A DNA stretch of 64,000 bases from Thermoleptolyngbya sichuanensis A183 (GCF_013177315.1 NZ_CP053661.1:2170001-2234000), one strand, 5' to 3'. Counted from the first letter of the stretch, positions 18,195-25,972 are shown. Translations and numbers: made by a program. The notes: generated by a model not told the origin, from the letters alone.

Positions 18195-19583
18195 CTAAAA
18201 TTCAGCGCTGAGCGGCGTTCGGGGGAAGGGGATGACATCGCGGATATTTTGCATTCCCGTCATGAATTGCACCAGACGCTCGAACCCAAGCCCAAAGCCC
18301 GCATGGGGCACCGTGCCAAACCGTCGTAGATCGAGATACCACCAGAGATCTTCGATGGGCATTCCTAAGTCTTGAATGCGTTTTTCCAAGACATCCAGGC
18401 GTTCCTCGCGCTGTGATCCACCGATGATTTCTCCAATACGTGGCGCAAGCACATCCATTGCGCGAACCGTTTTCTCATCGTCGTTCAGCCGCATGTAAAA
18501 AGCCTTGATCTCGACTGGATAATCTGTGACGATCAGCGGTTTCTTAAACAATTCCTCTGCTAGGTAACGCTCATGTTCCGATTGCAAGTCCAGTCCCCAG
18601 GAAACAGGGTACTCAAAGGTGCGATCGCTCTTTTCCAGAAGGGCGATCGCCTCTGTGTAGGTGATCCGTGCAAACTCGCTGTTAATAATATTCTCGGCCG
18701 TTTCCAGCACTGTGTTTTCAATGCGCTCATTAAAGAACGCCATATCTTCTGGGCATGTCTCTAGCACATGCTTGAACACGGACTTCAGGAAGGACTCGGC
18801 CAGTTCCATATTGCCCAGCAAATCGCAAAACGCCATCTCTGGCTCAATCATCCAGAACTCCGCCAAATGGCGTGACGTGTTGGAATTTTCGGCGCGAAAC
18901 GTGGGGCCAAAAGTATAGACATTGGAAAACGCCATCGCCATGATTTCCGCCTCTAGCTGGCCGGAGACAGTGAGATAGGCGCGTTTGCCAAAGAAATCTT
19001 GCCCAAAATCAACCTCGCCTTCTTTCGTCTTGGGCGGATTTTTCAAATCCAGATTCGTGACGGTGAATAACTCTCCCGCGCCCTCACAGTCGCTCGCGGT
19101 GATAATCGGCGTATGCACCCAGAGAAACCCCCGCTCTTGGAAAAAATGATGCACCGCCTGAGCAGCAGCGTTGCGGACGCGGAAAACTGCGCCGAGAGTA
19201 TTGGTGCGCGATCGCAGGTGGGCAATCGTCCGCAAAAACTCAAACGAGTGCCGCTTCTTTTGCAGCGGGTAGGTTTCCGGGTCTGCCTCGCCGTAGACCG
19301 TAACCGATTCCGCCCGCAGCTCAATCCGCTGCCCCTTGGCAGGCGACTCCACCAGCACACCGGAAATTTCCACCGCTGCACCCGTGTTGATGCGGGCGAT
19401 CGCCTCGGCATATCCCGGCATGTCTTGATTTGCCACCACTTGCAGCCCCGCCATCGAGGAGCCATCGTTCACCTCGATAAAGGTGAACTCCTTTTGTTCA
19501 CGTTTCGTCCGCACCCAGCCGCGCACGCTCACGGCATCGTTGGGCTGGCCCTGGCGGAGGAGGTCAAGAATGCGGTTCGGCAT
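18195..19583 (-). CDS. asnS: asparaginyl-tRNA synthetase
   Basis: Full-length class IIb aminoacyl-tRNA synthetase, 462 residues, the usual size. The N-terminal OB-fold anticodon-binding domain ([23 protein letters not shown]) is followed by class II motif 2 ([21 protein letters not shown]) and motif 3 ([16 protein letters not shown]). The [11 protein letters not shown] sequence points to Asn rather than Asp specificity. It charges tRNA-Asn with asparagine in the cytoplasm. It is transcribed alone, convergent with the importer operon on its left and divergent from the accessory island on its right. Confidence 0.97.
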   Translation of the reverse strand: MPNRILDLLRQGQPNDAVSVRGWVRTKREQKEFTFIEVNDGSSMAGLQVVANQDMPGYAEAIARINTGAAVEISGVLVESPAKGQRIELRAESVTVYGEADPETYPLQKKRHSFEFLRTIAHLRSRTNTLGAVFRVRNAAAQAVHHFFQERGFLWVHTPIITASDCEGAGELFTVTNLDLKNPPKTKEGEVDFGQDFFGKRAYLTVSGQLEAEIMAMAFSNVYTFGPTFRAENSNTSRHLAEFWMIEPEMAFCDLLGNMELAESFLKSVFKHVLETCPEDMAFFNERIENTVLETAENIINSEFARITYTEAIALLEKSDRTFEYPVSWGLDLQSEHERYLAEELFKKPLIVTDYPVEIKAFYMRLNDDEKTVRAMDVLAPRIGEIIGGSQREERLDVLEKRIQDLGMPIEDLWWYLDLRRFGTVPHAGFGLGFERLVQFMTGMQNIRDVIPFPRTPLSAEF

Positions 19584-19847
19584 ATTTCAAAGATCAGGGG
19601 TCAGGAGATGGGAGTGAGAGCCGGAAAGCCCTTCATTAAAAATAGCGGGTTTGGGGCGATCGCTCCCACTCTTTCACCACGTTTATCGCCTAATCCCACC
19701 TTCCTAACCCAAAAAAGACCATTTGCTACAGAGCAGCAGCTTCGTAGCACTGCATAAAACTTGTGGGATTGCCCCTCTGACAATTGCAATCCCAACACCG
19801 ACACTTCTGGGCGATCGCCCTTCATCTCCCAACACCTGCACCTTTGG

Positions 19848-20079
19848 GCGATCGCCCTCATCTGGCAGCACCGACATCTTTCGGCGATCGCCCCCCGGAT
19901 ACCTTTTGGGGCATTACACACTGGCCTGAGTCTGTCGCTACTCCACCTCTGCGGCTGACCCGAAAGCGGCTGGGAGTGTACGGCTTGACCCAGATCTCGA
20001 AGAACTGAACCTTCGCAATTTGGGGGGCGAATCGCTGACCCCACCGGAAGCTGACAGAACCAAGGCGCTGAGGGCTAAC
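19848..20079. repeat. long direct repeat, copy 1 (left side of the island)
   Basis: About 232 bp repeated at 23690-23993 with roughly 90 percent visible identity in the aligned parts. Both copies begin in a HIP1-containing CGATCGCCCTCATCTGGCAG segment and end exactly at GGCTAAC. Past that motif, copy 1 runs into an attC-like palindrome while copy 2 runs into unrelated sequence. No convincing ORF. Confidence 0.9.
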
Positions 20080-20158
20080 GGTGAAGTTGTGCGGCAGCAG
20101 ATAATCTTGAACTCTCACCAATAACCTCTGTACCGTCCGCACCAACGCAGTGTTTGAC
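20073..20158. repeat. attC-like imperfect palindrome 1
   Basis: Left arm GGCTAACGGTGAAGTTGTGC and right arm GCACCAACGCAGTGTTTGAC form an imperfect inverted repeat closed over about 45 bases. The terminal CTAAC/GTTTG boxes, and the GTGAAGT and ACGCAGTG inner blocks, are shared with the palindrome at 22598-22682. The layout resembles integron attC sites, but the outer boxes fit the RYYYAAC/GTTRRRY consensus only partly. Confidence 0.6.
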
Positions 20159-20212
20159 AGCTGACGCCAACCTTAGACAAAACGTCGAGATAAGAACATT
20201 TGTTCACAACAC

Positions 20213-20241
20213 TTGCAAGCATGCTACCATCCAAGTAGCAT
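20213..20241 (+). promoter_or_regulatory. candidate promoter with overlapping operator for the methyltransferase
   Basis: A -35-like TTGCAA (20213-20218) and a -10-like TAGCAT (20236-20241) are separated by 17 bases. The perfect inverted repeat ATGCTAC (20221-20227) / GTAGCAT (20235-20241) covers the spacer and the -10. Its position fits an operator bound by the methyltransferase's own N-terminal HTH. Prediction from sequence only. Confidence 0.5.
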
Positions 20242-20273
20242 GGGTACCTAGTTTTAGTTTCGCTCCCGAAAGC

Positions 20274-21701
20274 ATGGCTACTCAATACCTCTCTGTAAAA
20301 GAAACCTCTGAAATCTTAAACTGCTCGGAGCAATATGTGCGTCAGCTACTCAGGTATGGCGAGATCAGCGGGGAGAGGATTAGTAGTCGGTGGATTGTGG
20401 CATCAGAGTCTGTTCAGAACTACCGTATTAAAGGAGAAGATGTTAGCTTAAAAGTCCCTGATCATGGGCGACGCTCGTTCAGCAAACCTGAGCTAAAAGC
20501 CTTGAGTTTTTTTTCTGGTTGCATGGGTTTGGACTTGGGACTAGAAAAAGAAGGTATTCAGGTGCTACTTGCTTGTGAAATTGATGCAGCCGCTCGAAAA
20601 ACAATTGAGATCAATCGACCCGATATGGCATTGATTGGGGATATTCGGGATTACTCAGCTACAGAAATTCGAGAAAAAGCAGGACTTAGTTCAACCGATG
20701 AGATTGATGTCATCGTTGGCGGACCACCGTGCCAAGCCTTTAGCAGTGCGGGAAAGCGCCAAGGATTTAATGATGAACGAGGTAATGTTTTCTTGACATT
20801 TATTGATTTAATTACTGAGCTTAAACCGAGATTTGCAGTCATTGAAAATGTTCGAGGATTATTATCTGCTCCGTTGAAGCATAGACCTCACGAAATGCGA
20901 GGAAAAAATTTCCCACCCTTGTCTCAGGATGAGCAAAGAGGTGGTGCCTTGCTGTTTATTACTCAACGGCTCAGAGAGGCTGGGTACAGTATTTCCTTTA
21001 ATTTGTACAATGCTGCTAATTTTGGATCACCACAGCAGCGGGAAAGGGTTGTCATTGCTTGTAGTCGTGATGGAGAAAAACTTCCCTACCTCACACCTAC
21101 TCATTCAGAAAAGGGTCTATATGGGCTGCCAACCTGGAAAAGTTTACGAGAAGCCTTAGAAGGTCTTCCCAAAGATGGACATCATTTTGTCAAGTTTCCT
21201 GAAAAACGGCTTAAGTATTACAGGCTCCTGAAACCTGGACAATACTGGCGGGACTTACCAGAAGAGTTACATCAAGAGGCGCTAGGAGCTTCTTATCATG
21301 CAGGAGGGGGAAAAACAGGTTTTTATCGTAGGCTAGCGTGGGATAAACCTGCCCCTACCTTAGTCACTCATCCAGCAATGCCTGCAACGGATCTAGCCCA
21401 TCCAGAAGAGGATAGACCCCTTAGTATTGAAGAATATAAGCGTATTCAAGAATTTCCAGACGATTGGATTATTGCAGGTACCTTACTTGAGCAATATCGG
21501 CAAGTTGGCAATGCTGTACCCTGCTCTCTAGGAAGAGCGATCGCTAGGATGTTGCTATCTCATCTAAGGGGTGAACAGCTTATTACATATCCAGATTTTC
21601 CGTATTCTCGCTATCATAAAACCGATGATGTCAGTTGGATGAAGAATATGGGTTGTTTTGAAGAATCCTCAGCAAAACAACTATCCCTCAACTTAGTTTG
21701 A
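20274..21701 (+). CDS. type II DNA cytosine-5 methyltransferase with N-terminal HTH
   Basis: A 475-residue C5-cytosine methyltransferase. Motif I FFSGCMGLDLG (79-89), motif IV GGPPCQAFSS with catalytic Cys153, motif VI ENVRG (191-195), motif VIII QQRERV and motif X QVGNAVP are all intact. Residues 1-55 form an excisionase/MerR-like winged HTH (LSVKETSEILNCSEQYVRQLLRYGEI), so it may also repress its own promoter. It protects host DNA from the convergent nuclease at 21693, overlapping by 9 bases. The gene is AT-rich with codon use unlike its neighbours, consistent with transfer. The frame is open to 20154, but the ATG at 20274 opens the HTH. Confidence 0.93.
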   Translation: MATQYLSVKETSEILNCSEQYVRQLLRYGEISGERISSRWIVASESVQNYRIKGEDVSLKVPDHGRRSFSKPELKALSFFSGCMGLDLGLEKEGIQVLLACEIDAAARKTIEINRPDMALIGDIRDYSATEIREKAGLSSTDEIDVIVGGPPCQAFSSAGKRQGFNDERGNVFLTFIDLITELKPRFAVIENVRGLLSAPLKHRPHEMRGKNFPPLSQDEQRGGALLFITQRLREAGYSISFNLYNAANFGSPQQRERVVIACSRDGEKLPYLTPTHSEKGLYGLPTWKSLREALEGLPKDGHHFVKFPEKRLKYYRLLKPGQYWRDLPEELHQEALGASYHAGGGKTGFYRRLAWDKPAPTLVTHPAMPATDLAHPEEDRPLSIEEYKRIQEFPDDWIIAGTLLEQYRQVGNAVPCSLGRAIARMLLSHLRGEQLITYPDFPYSRYHKTDDVSWMKNMGCFEESSAKQLSLNLV

Positions 21702-22445
21702 TGAATCTGACAAATCCTTCCAAGGATTGTTTATCTCAATGGCTAAGGCATCTGGATTGCGGGTTAGAACCTGCTGGACAAAGATAACGAAGTTTTCTTC
21801 TGAAAAGCGATTCGTATTGTACTTGTCGTTGAAATAAGACCATCGATACGAGCCTGTTCTGGCATCAACCCGATACCATTTCTCAATGGGCTGATTAATT
21901 CTTACTCTAGAAGATGAACTGTTTTCCGAGTTGCTACGATTTTTGACCTGTAAGAGAGAGCCATCGACATTACAAAAATCTACGTGCCGAACAGATTCTC
22001 CCCAACAACAATACCAACCATAATCAGCAAGTTGCTCAGCCAGAAACTCCTCCAGTAGTAATCCTTGAATATTTTCAGCAGACATTGATAGCCTATGGGC
22101 ATATTTGATTTGCTCAAGATGTTCCGTTGTTAGTCCTATCAACCGAGCGTTTATAATTATACTGACAATTGGATCGGCAACTGTGCCTGAGAGTTGTGAG
22201 ATTCGCCTTGAAATTCGATTTTCATAACTATCGTTATACTTTTTCAACCAAGCTTTGGCTAACGTTTCTGGTGTATTAGCTTTTAGGGTTGGGGAAAGTC
22301 CTGGATTTCTGTAGCACGCTGTGAGAATTGTTCGGTGCGCTTCAAGCAATAGCTGATTCTCTTGAGAGAATGCATCTTCAAAAATCTTTAAAAAGTCTCC
22401 TTCAGAACTTGAAGTGCTGATAATGCTATCGAAGTTAACAGACAT
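21693..22445 (-). CDS. type II restriction endonuclease, SinI-like
   Basis: A 250-residue protein. The block SLLQVKNRSNSENSSSSRVR (163-182) and LSMSAENIQGLLLEEFLAEQL (119-139) match the SinI restriction endonuclease family as I recall it. SinI cuts GGWCC sequences. A PD-(D/E)xK-like core can be placed at Asp156, Gln166 and Lys168, with Gln in place of the usual acidic residue. It is tail-to-tail with the cognate methyltransferase, the gene ends overlapping by 9 bases. Composition is AT-rich like its partner. Intact length suggests activity; the recognition site is inferred. Confidence 0.8.
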   Translation of the reverse strand: MSVNFDSIISTSSSEGDFLKIFEDAFSQENQLLLEAHRTILTACYRNPGLSPTLKANTPETLAKAWLKKYNDSYENRISRRISQLSGTVADPIVSIIINARLIGLTTEHLEQIKYAHRLSMSAENIQGLLLEEFLAEQLADYGWYCCWGESVRHVDFCNVDGSLLQVKNRSNSENSSSSRVRINQPIEKWYRVDARTGSYRWSYFNDKYNTNRFSEENFVIFVQQVLTRNPDALAIEINNPWKDLSDSSN

Positions 22446-22597
22446 CTAATATTTTTCCTCTGAACATACAAATCATGCAACAGAAATGTCCACAATTGTA
22501 CGTCACAGTGATTTTCCTGGATTTGCTCCTCAAAGCTTAAACGGTTGTCCTCGAACAGGCAAGGTATCGGCTACTGCCTCAGCCGAGGGTTAAAGCC

Positions 22598-22682
22598 GTC
22601 TAACGGTGAAGTGCAGCGGCGGCAGATAGGCTTGACTTAGCACCGGCAGCTTTCGCCCGTCCGCTGCCACGCAGTGTTAGCC
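22598..22682. repeat. attC-like imperfect palindrome 2
   Basis: Outer boxes GTCTAAC (22598-22604) and GTTAGCC (22676-22682) flank arms containing GTGAAGTGCAGCGG and CCGCTGCCACGCAGTG, an imperfect inverted repeat over 85 bp. GTCTAAC fits the integron RYYYAAC box. It lies directly downstream (on the map) of the restriction-modification pair and 10 bases before the XisI stop codon. Confidence 0.65.
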
Positions 22683-22692
22683 TGCGCCACTA

Positions 22693-23037
22693 CTACGACG
22701 CTACAGCAAACTCCGTATACTGTCTCATCTTAGGCTCATGGAATGCCAGTACAATATCCTCTTTGGGAACACCTTCACGAATTAAATCAGTCGCAATACC
22801 GTTTTCAGTCCAATCCTCTTCGATCCAGAATTTACCATCCCGAATCCGAACATAGACCGTCATCCCAGTAATACGTTCCCCATTCTGCCAACCAAGGTTC
22901 ATCCAGATATAGTGGGCTTTAGCCTCATCTACAATCAAAAACGTTTCAATGTCTGGGTTAGGGTGACGTTTACTCAGCTCCACGTATTCAGTCAAAATGC
23001 GCTTAATTAACTTTGGATACTTCGTTAATTTATCCAT
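22693..23037 (-). CDS. xisI: XisI-family protein (fdxN element excision controlling factor)
   Basis: A 114-residue member of the XisI family, full length. Landmarks are the N-terminal ILTEYVELSKRHPNPDIET, the central DEAKAHYIWMNLGWQNGERI and the C-terminal EDIVLAFHEPKMRQYTEFAV. In Anabaena, XisH and XisI are needed with XisF recombinase for excision of the fdxN element. In other cyanobacteria they are abundant XisH-XisI pairs outside such elements and of uncertain role. Here it overlaps a truncated XisH gene by 13 bases. It sits between two attC-like palindromes, as a cassette would. AT-rich relative to the chromosome. Confidence 0.9.
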   Translation of the reverse strand: MDKLTKYPKLIKRILTEYVELSKRHPNPDIETFLIVDEAKAHYIWMNLGWQNGERITGMTVYVRIRDGKFWIEEDWTENGIATDLIREGVPKEDIVLAFHEPKMRQYTEFAVAS

Positions 23038-23285
23038 TGCAAAATTTCCTCCGTTTCTATATCTACAACAATGACGGGAAGTCGATGTTTATTGAGAATG
23101 AGTTGAGTCACATCCTGAGCAAAAAAGGTATTGTATGCAACTTTGTTGACGGCAACGTACAACTTACGGTCTGGGGCTATTTCCTCTAAAAGATAGCGGT
23201 ATATGTCATACTGACCGAGAGCCCTGGTTGCCTGACACAAGTCCCGAAAGCCCAGAAAATTCGTTGTCTTGGGATCGAAGCCCAT
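23025..23285 (-). pseudogene. truncated XisH-family gene
   Basis: The 86 predicted residues match only the C-terminal part of XisH (ALGQYDIYRYLLEE, KLYVAVNKVAYNTFF, LPVIVVDIETEEILQW). XisH is normally about 135-140 residues. The missing N-terminus carries the Asp and Glu-Val-Lys of its PD-(D/E)xK nuclease-like core. Reading upstream of the ATG gives unrelated residues and then a stop, so the loss is real and not a start-codon choice. The 3-prime end still overlaps xisI, showing they were an operon. Probably a remnant; a short protein could still be made from the ATG at 23285. Confidence 0.8.
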
Positions 23286-23597
23286 AGCTCCTGAGTTGGA
23301 GCCGGAGGGCTTGGTCAGAGGAGCTTTTGGGCCAGCGTCCCCTACAAGAAATCAGGGGTTTCCAGAGATGTGTCAGGCAGTCAGGTTTTCAGCACTTTCA
23401 CCTACAGCAATTGTACCCACCAGCTTTAAATTGATGCACATTTAGAGATCTTGTACACCTCAGCTTTATCTTGTCATCCCTAACTGTAGCCGTACTAGCA
23501 GTTTTGAGATGTAACCTTACCACGCTGTTTTCTTGCCTACTGTGTTCTGGCTACTAACGGGTATGCTTTTGGTTGTGGCCTTATTGTTGACTCAGCA
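23286..23597. other. AT-rich stretch without a recognised gene
   Basis: Lies between the truncated xisH start and the third attC-like palindrome. It contains no ORF of note and no match to the lost xisH N-terminus in any frame I could read. Probably cassette-internal spacer or decayed DNA. Confidence 0.4.
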
Positions 23598-23685
23598 GGC
23601 TAACGTTCCCAATCACCCGCCGCAGACAATCTCGGACTCCAACCGATAACTGATTGGCGGCCGGTGTGCATTGGGGTTGTTAGCA
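23598..23685. repeat. attC-like imperfect palindrome 3
   Basis: Outer boxes GGCTAAC (23598-23604) and GTTAGCA (23679-23685). Inner arms TTCCCAATCACCCGCCG and CGGCCGGTGTGCATTGGGG pair imperfectly. Inner sequence differs from palindromes 1 and 2 while the CTAAC/GTTAG ends persist, as expected of recombination sites recognised by structure. Confidence 0.6.
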
Positions 23686-23689
23686 CTGA

Positions 23690-23993
23690 GCGATCGCCCT
23701 CATCTGGCAGTACCGACATCTTTGGGCGATCGCCCCCCGGATACCTTTTGGGGCATTGCACACTGACCGAAGTCTATCGCTACTCCACCGTGCCTTTACC
23801 GTCAAGTATATACCCGCCAGTTCTAATCGCACACCGACCGAAGTCTATCGCTACTCCACCTCTGCGGCCGACCCGAAAGCGGCTGGGAGTGTGCAGCTTG
23901 ACCCAGACCTCGAAGAACTGAACCTTCGCAATTTGGGGGGCGAATCGCTGACCCCCACCGGAAGCTGACAGAACCAGGGCGCTGAGGGCTAAC
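23690..23993. repeat. long direct repeat, copy 2 (right side of the island)
   Basis: Second copy of the 19848-20079 repeat. It differs by an internal 72-bp duplication: the segment CGAAGTCTATCGCTACTCC appears twice, near 23768 and 23840. It ends at GGCTAAC (23987-23993), the same point where copy 1 enters palindrome 1. A predicted minus-strand ORF here has no recognisable similarity. Confidence 0.9.
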
Positions 23994-24000
23994 AATATTA

Positions 24001-24143
24001 TTAGACGGAAAGTTTCTGGATAACTGCCCATCTGGGGGTGTTATACGGAAACCGTCGGGCTAATTCCGGATGTTGGGGAATTAAACCGAAACTTGCCGTA
24101 TAATATCCGCCCCAGGGCAATTAAACCGACATTTTCCGTATGT
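24001..24143. repeat. array of four degenerate 23-bp palindromic sites, exact 40-bp period
   Basis: Sites start at 24001, 24041, 24081 and 24121. Each is a variant of a partial palindrome of the form TTATACGGAAA-N-TTTCCGTATAA; the first two read in one sense and the last two in the other. Spacers are exactly 17 bases and unrelated in sequence. The regular period and symmetry suggest DNA-binding or recombination sites. Confidence 0.75.
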
Positions 24144-24374
24144 TTTCAGAATCACGGCAAAGACCGTGAGGAATTTATACCCGTACACTGAATCGGGGTG
24201 GACGGGGGGAAAGAGTCCGTTGGATGGGTGAGTGCAGAAGAGGGCTTTGGGGGTGTTTGGACGGGTTGAGTTTTGGAGTGGGGATTTTGGATTTTGGATT
24301 GAGGGGATGCCCCTGTTTGACTGACAAAACAGGTTAAAGCTGGAACGAAAGCCAGGAGGGAAGCAGAGCTTGAT

Positions 24375-24660
24375 TTACGCCGCCTCAATCAACGGCTTGT
24401 ACAGGCGATGGACGTTCAGACGACTGTTGTGCAGCCAGCGGCTTAGCCGTCGTTGTTTGCTTTGTGCCTGCACTCCTCGACAGGGGACATAGGGCAAGCC
24501 ACCGCGTCAGGTTGACCTCTCCGCGCTGGAGTAAGGCGATGACCATCCACAGGCAGGTCGTCAGATGCCCACGATGCGCTCAGGGTACCGATTGACCCAG
24601 CCAAGTGTTCAAGGCATTGTAGAGAGGGGAGTTCACAACATCTATGCTTTTGAGTGGTAT
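24375..24660 (-). pseudogene. transposase remnant (IS4-like N-terminal part, frameshifted)
   Basis: Reading the minus strand, frame 1 gives LYNALNTWLGQSVP, a stop, then HRGHLTTCLWMVIALLQRG and NLTRWL. A frameshift leads to YVPCRGVQAQSKQRRLSRW and NSRLNVHRLYKPLIEAA followed by a stop. This order matches the N-terminal region of a DDE transposase common in cyanobacteria. Only about 85 codons remain, with at least one stop and one frameshift, and no catalytic domain. I cannot see its terminal repeats. It marks past IS insertion at the island's right edge. Confidence 0.7.
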
Positions 24661-24810
24661 CTAAGCTTAGAACGCTGGCTCCCCTCTCTCTCCTCAGTTC
24701 TCTGAAACTACAGCACCACAAGCTGTTCAGCAGCTTATAGACAACTTTTGTCAGTCAACCAGGGGGATGCCCTGCTAAAATCCAAAACCCAAAATCCTCC
24801 TTATCTGTTC

Positions 24811-25107
24811 TTACTCGTTTGCGCTAGGGTTGCTGCAGATTTCACGATGGAGGTAGCGCAGCACTTCACCGGGGCGACCGTCGAGGACGATGCCGTGGGG
24901 TGGGAAATCCAGGGCGTGCGTCCACTCGAAGCGTTCGGCATAGCGCAGCAGGTGGAGCCGGTCAATCGCCATCTGTGCGTCTTCGGGCAGGCCGATGATG
25001 CAGTGGCGCAGGCGGCGACGGTGGGGCAGTTCGCAGGTGAGCGGGGGCAGCGAAAACTGGGTCGCCTCCGAGAATGGGGACGACCAGGTGTATTGAATTG
25101 TCAGCAT
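24811..25107 (-). CDS. small conserved hypothetical protein, 98 aa
   Basis: I cannot assign a named family. The composition is natural (Arg-rich RRRLRHCIIGLPEDAQMAIDR, then RPGEVLRYLHRE) with no membrane segment. A GGAGG ribosome-binding site lies 9 bases before the ATG, within a small GTTTCC-TGGA-GGAAAC hairpin that might modulate translation. A longer plus-strand frame over the same DNA (24748-25305) has unnatural composition, so I take this one as the gene. It sits between a transposase remnant and the cupin gene. Confidence 0.6.
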   Translation of the reverse strand: MLTIQYTWSSPFSEATQFSLPPLTCELPHRRRLRHCIIGLPEDAQMAIDRLHLLRYAERFEWTHALDFPPHGIVLDGRPGEVLRYLHREICSNPSANE

Positions 25108-25460
25108 TTGGGGTTTCCTCCAGGAAACGAGGTAGGGAAACCCCGAAAAGATGGCCGCCCAAACGACGCAAAGCAGGTTTCAAGGCGGCCATACAATAGG
25201 CAAAGCCCTGAGACAGCTCACTCTGTCCTGGGGTCAGGCGTTGGTAGGTGCGCCAACATCTACCAATGCCGTAAACGACGAACCGGCCAAATTTTCGGGG
25301 AGTGAAGCAAGCTGCGTCTTGGAAAAATTACAGCTTGATGGACGATTGTAGTGGATACCCCTGATCGGCGCAAGCAAAATTTTGCTACGGAGTGTGAAGG
25401 GGTTTGTCGCTGCTTGGGAGGCAAGATTTCCCTGCCAAGGCTCGCACCGCAATGTCGGCC
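25108..25460. other. intergenic region without a recognised gene
   Basis: Lies between the small 98-aa gene and the cupin stop codon. A short GCGCAAGCAAAATTTTGCTACG palindrome-like segment is near 25369-25390. No gene, RNA or terminator was identified. Confidence 0.4.
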
Positions 25461-25916
25461 CTAGCCTACCCGCAGCCCGTCTGATCGGCGCAGCACCGCC
25501 AGGTCTTCCTCGTCTAGTTCTGCGGGGATGCCGCTGCGAATCAGTTCGGCAAAGTCTTCATTGGGCACCATGATGCAGAGTGCATACAGCCGCCCTGGCC
25601 CGGTGTTTTCAATTTCATGCGTGCCCGTTGCGGGAACCAGAATGCTGTCTCCTGCTGAAATATCGACCGTCTTGCCGTCGCAAGTGGCTCGCCCCTGGCC
25701 CTTCAATACAAAAAACATTTCCACAGCAAGCTGATGCCGATTGGGTGGCGTTTTTCCGCCCACGTCAAAAATTTCCACGCAATAGGTCAGCGACATATTT
25801 GCGCTGATGGGGTCAAATACGATCGCCAGTCGATTTGTATCCTGTGGACTAATGCGAAACGCCTGATAGTCCTTGGGCGTTCTGATCACTGGAATGACGC
25901 AGGTTTCGGTAGTCAT
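25461..25916 (-). CDS. cupin-domain protein
   Basis: A 151-residue single-domain cupin. Motif 1 is around RHQLAVEMFFVLKGQGRATCDG and motif 2 is DSILVPATGTHEIENTGPGRLYALCI. Motif 2 keeps its His, while motif 1 has the H-x-(n)-E pattern, so metal binding is plausible. The start at 25916 opens the domain; the frame is open upstream to 26024. It is 56 bases downstream of the RutB-like hydrolase gene on the same strand, so they are probably co-transcribed. The function may be a small-molecule isomerase, hydrolase or sensor in the same pathway. Confidence 0.85.
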   Translation of the reverse strand: MTTETCVIPVIRTPKDYQAFRISPQDTNRLAIVFDPISANMSLTYCVEIFDVGGKTPPNRHQLAVEMFFVLKGQGRATCDGKTVDISAGDSILVPATGTHEIENTGPGRLYALCIMVPNEDFAELIRSGIPAELDEEDLAVLRRSDGLRVG

Positions 25917-25972
25917 GGGGGAGGGAAGAGGGAAAAAGGAAAGAATTTCGTTTTTCGTTTTTGCTCCATCAC

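Noticed and set aside
23780-24031. Shared ORF in the two long direct repeats
   Set aside because: Both copies translate similarly only because the DNA is repeated; no start signal or family match, and the copies diverge at the motif end.
24001-24143. CRISPR array reading of the 40-bp-period sites
   Set aside because: Repeats are degenerate and change orientation, spacers are only 17 bases, there are just four units and no cas gene is nearby.
24748-25305. 185-codon plus-strand ORF
   Set aside because: It runs antisense to the better supported 98-aa gene, has no ribosome-binding site and unnatural composition.
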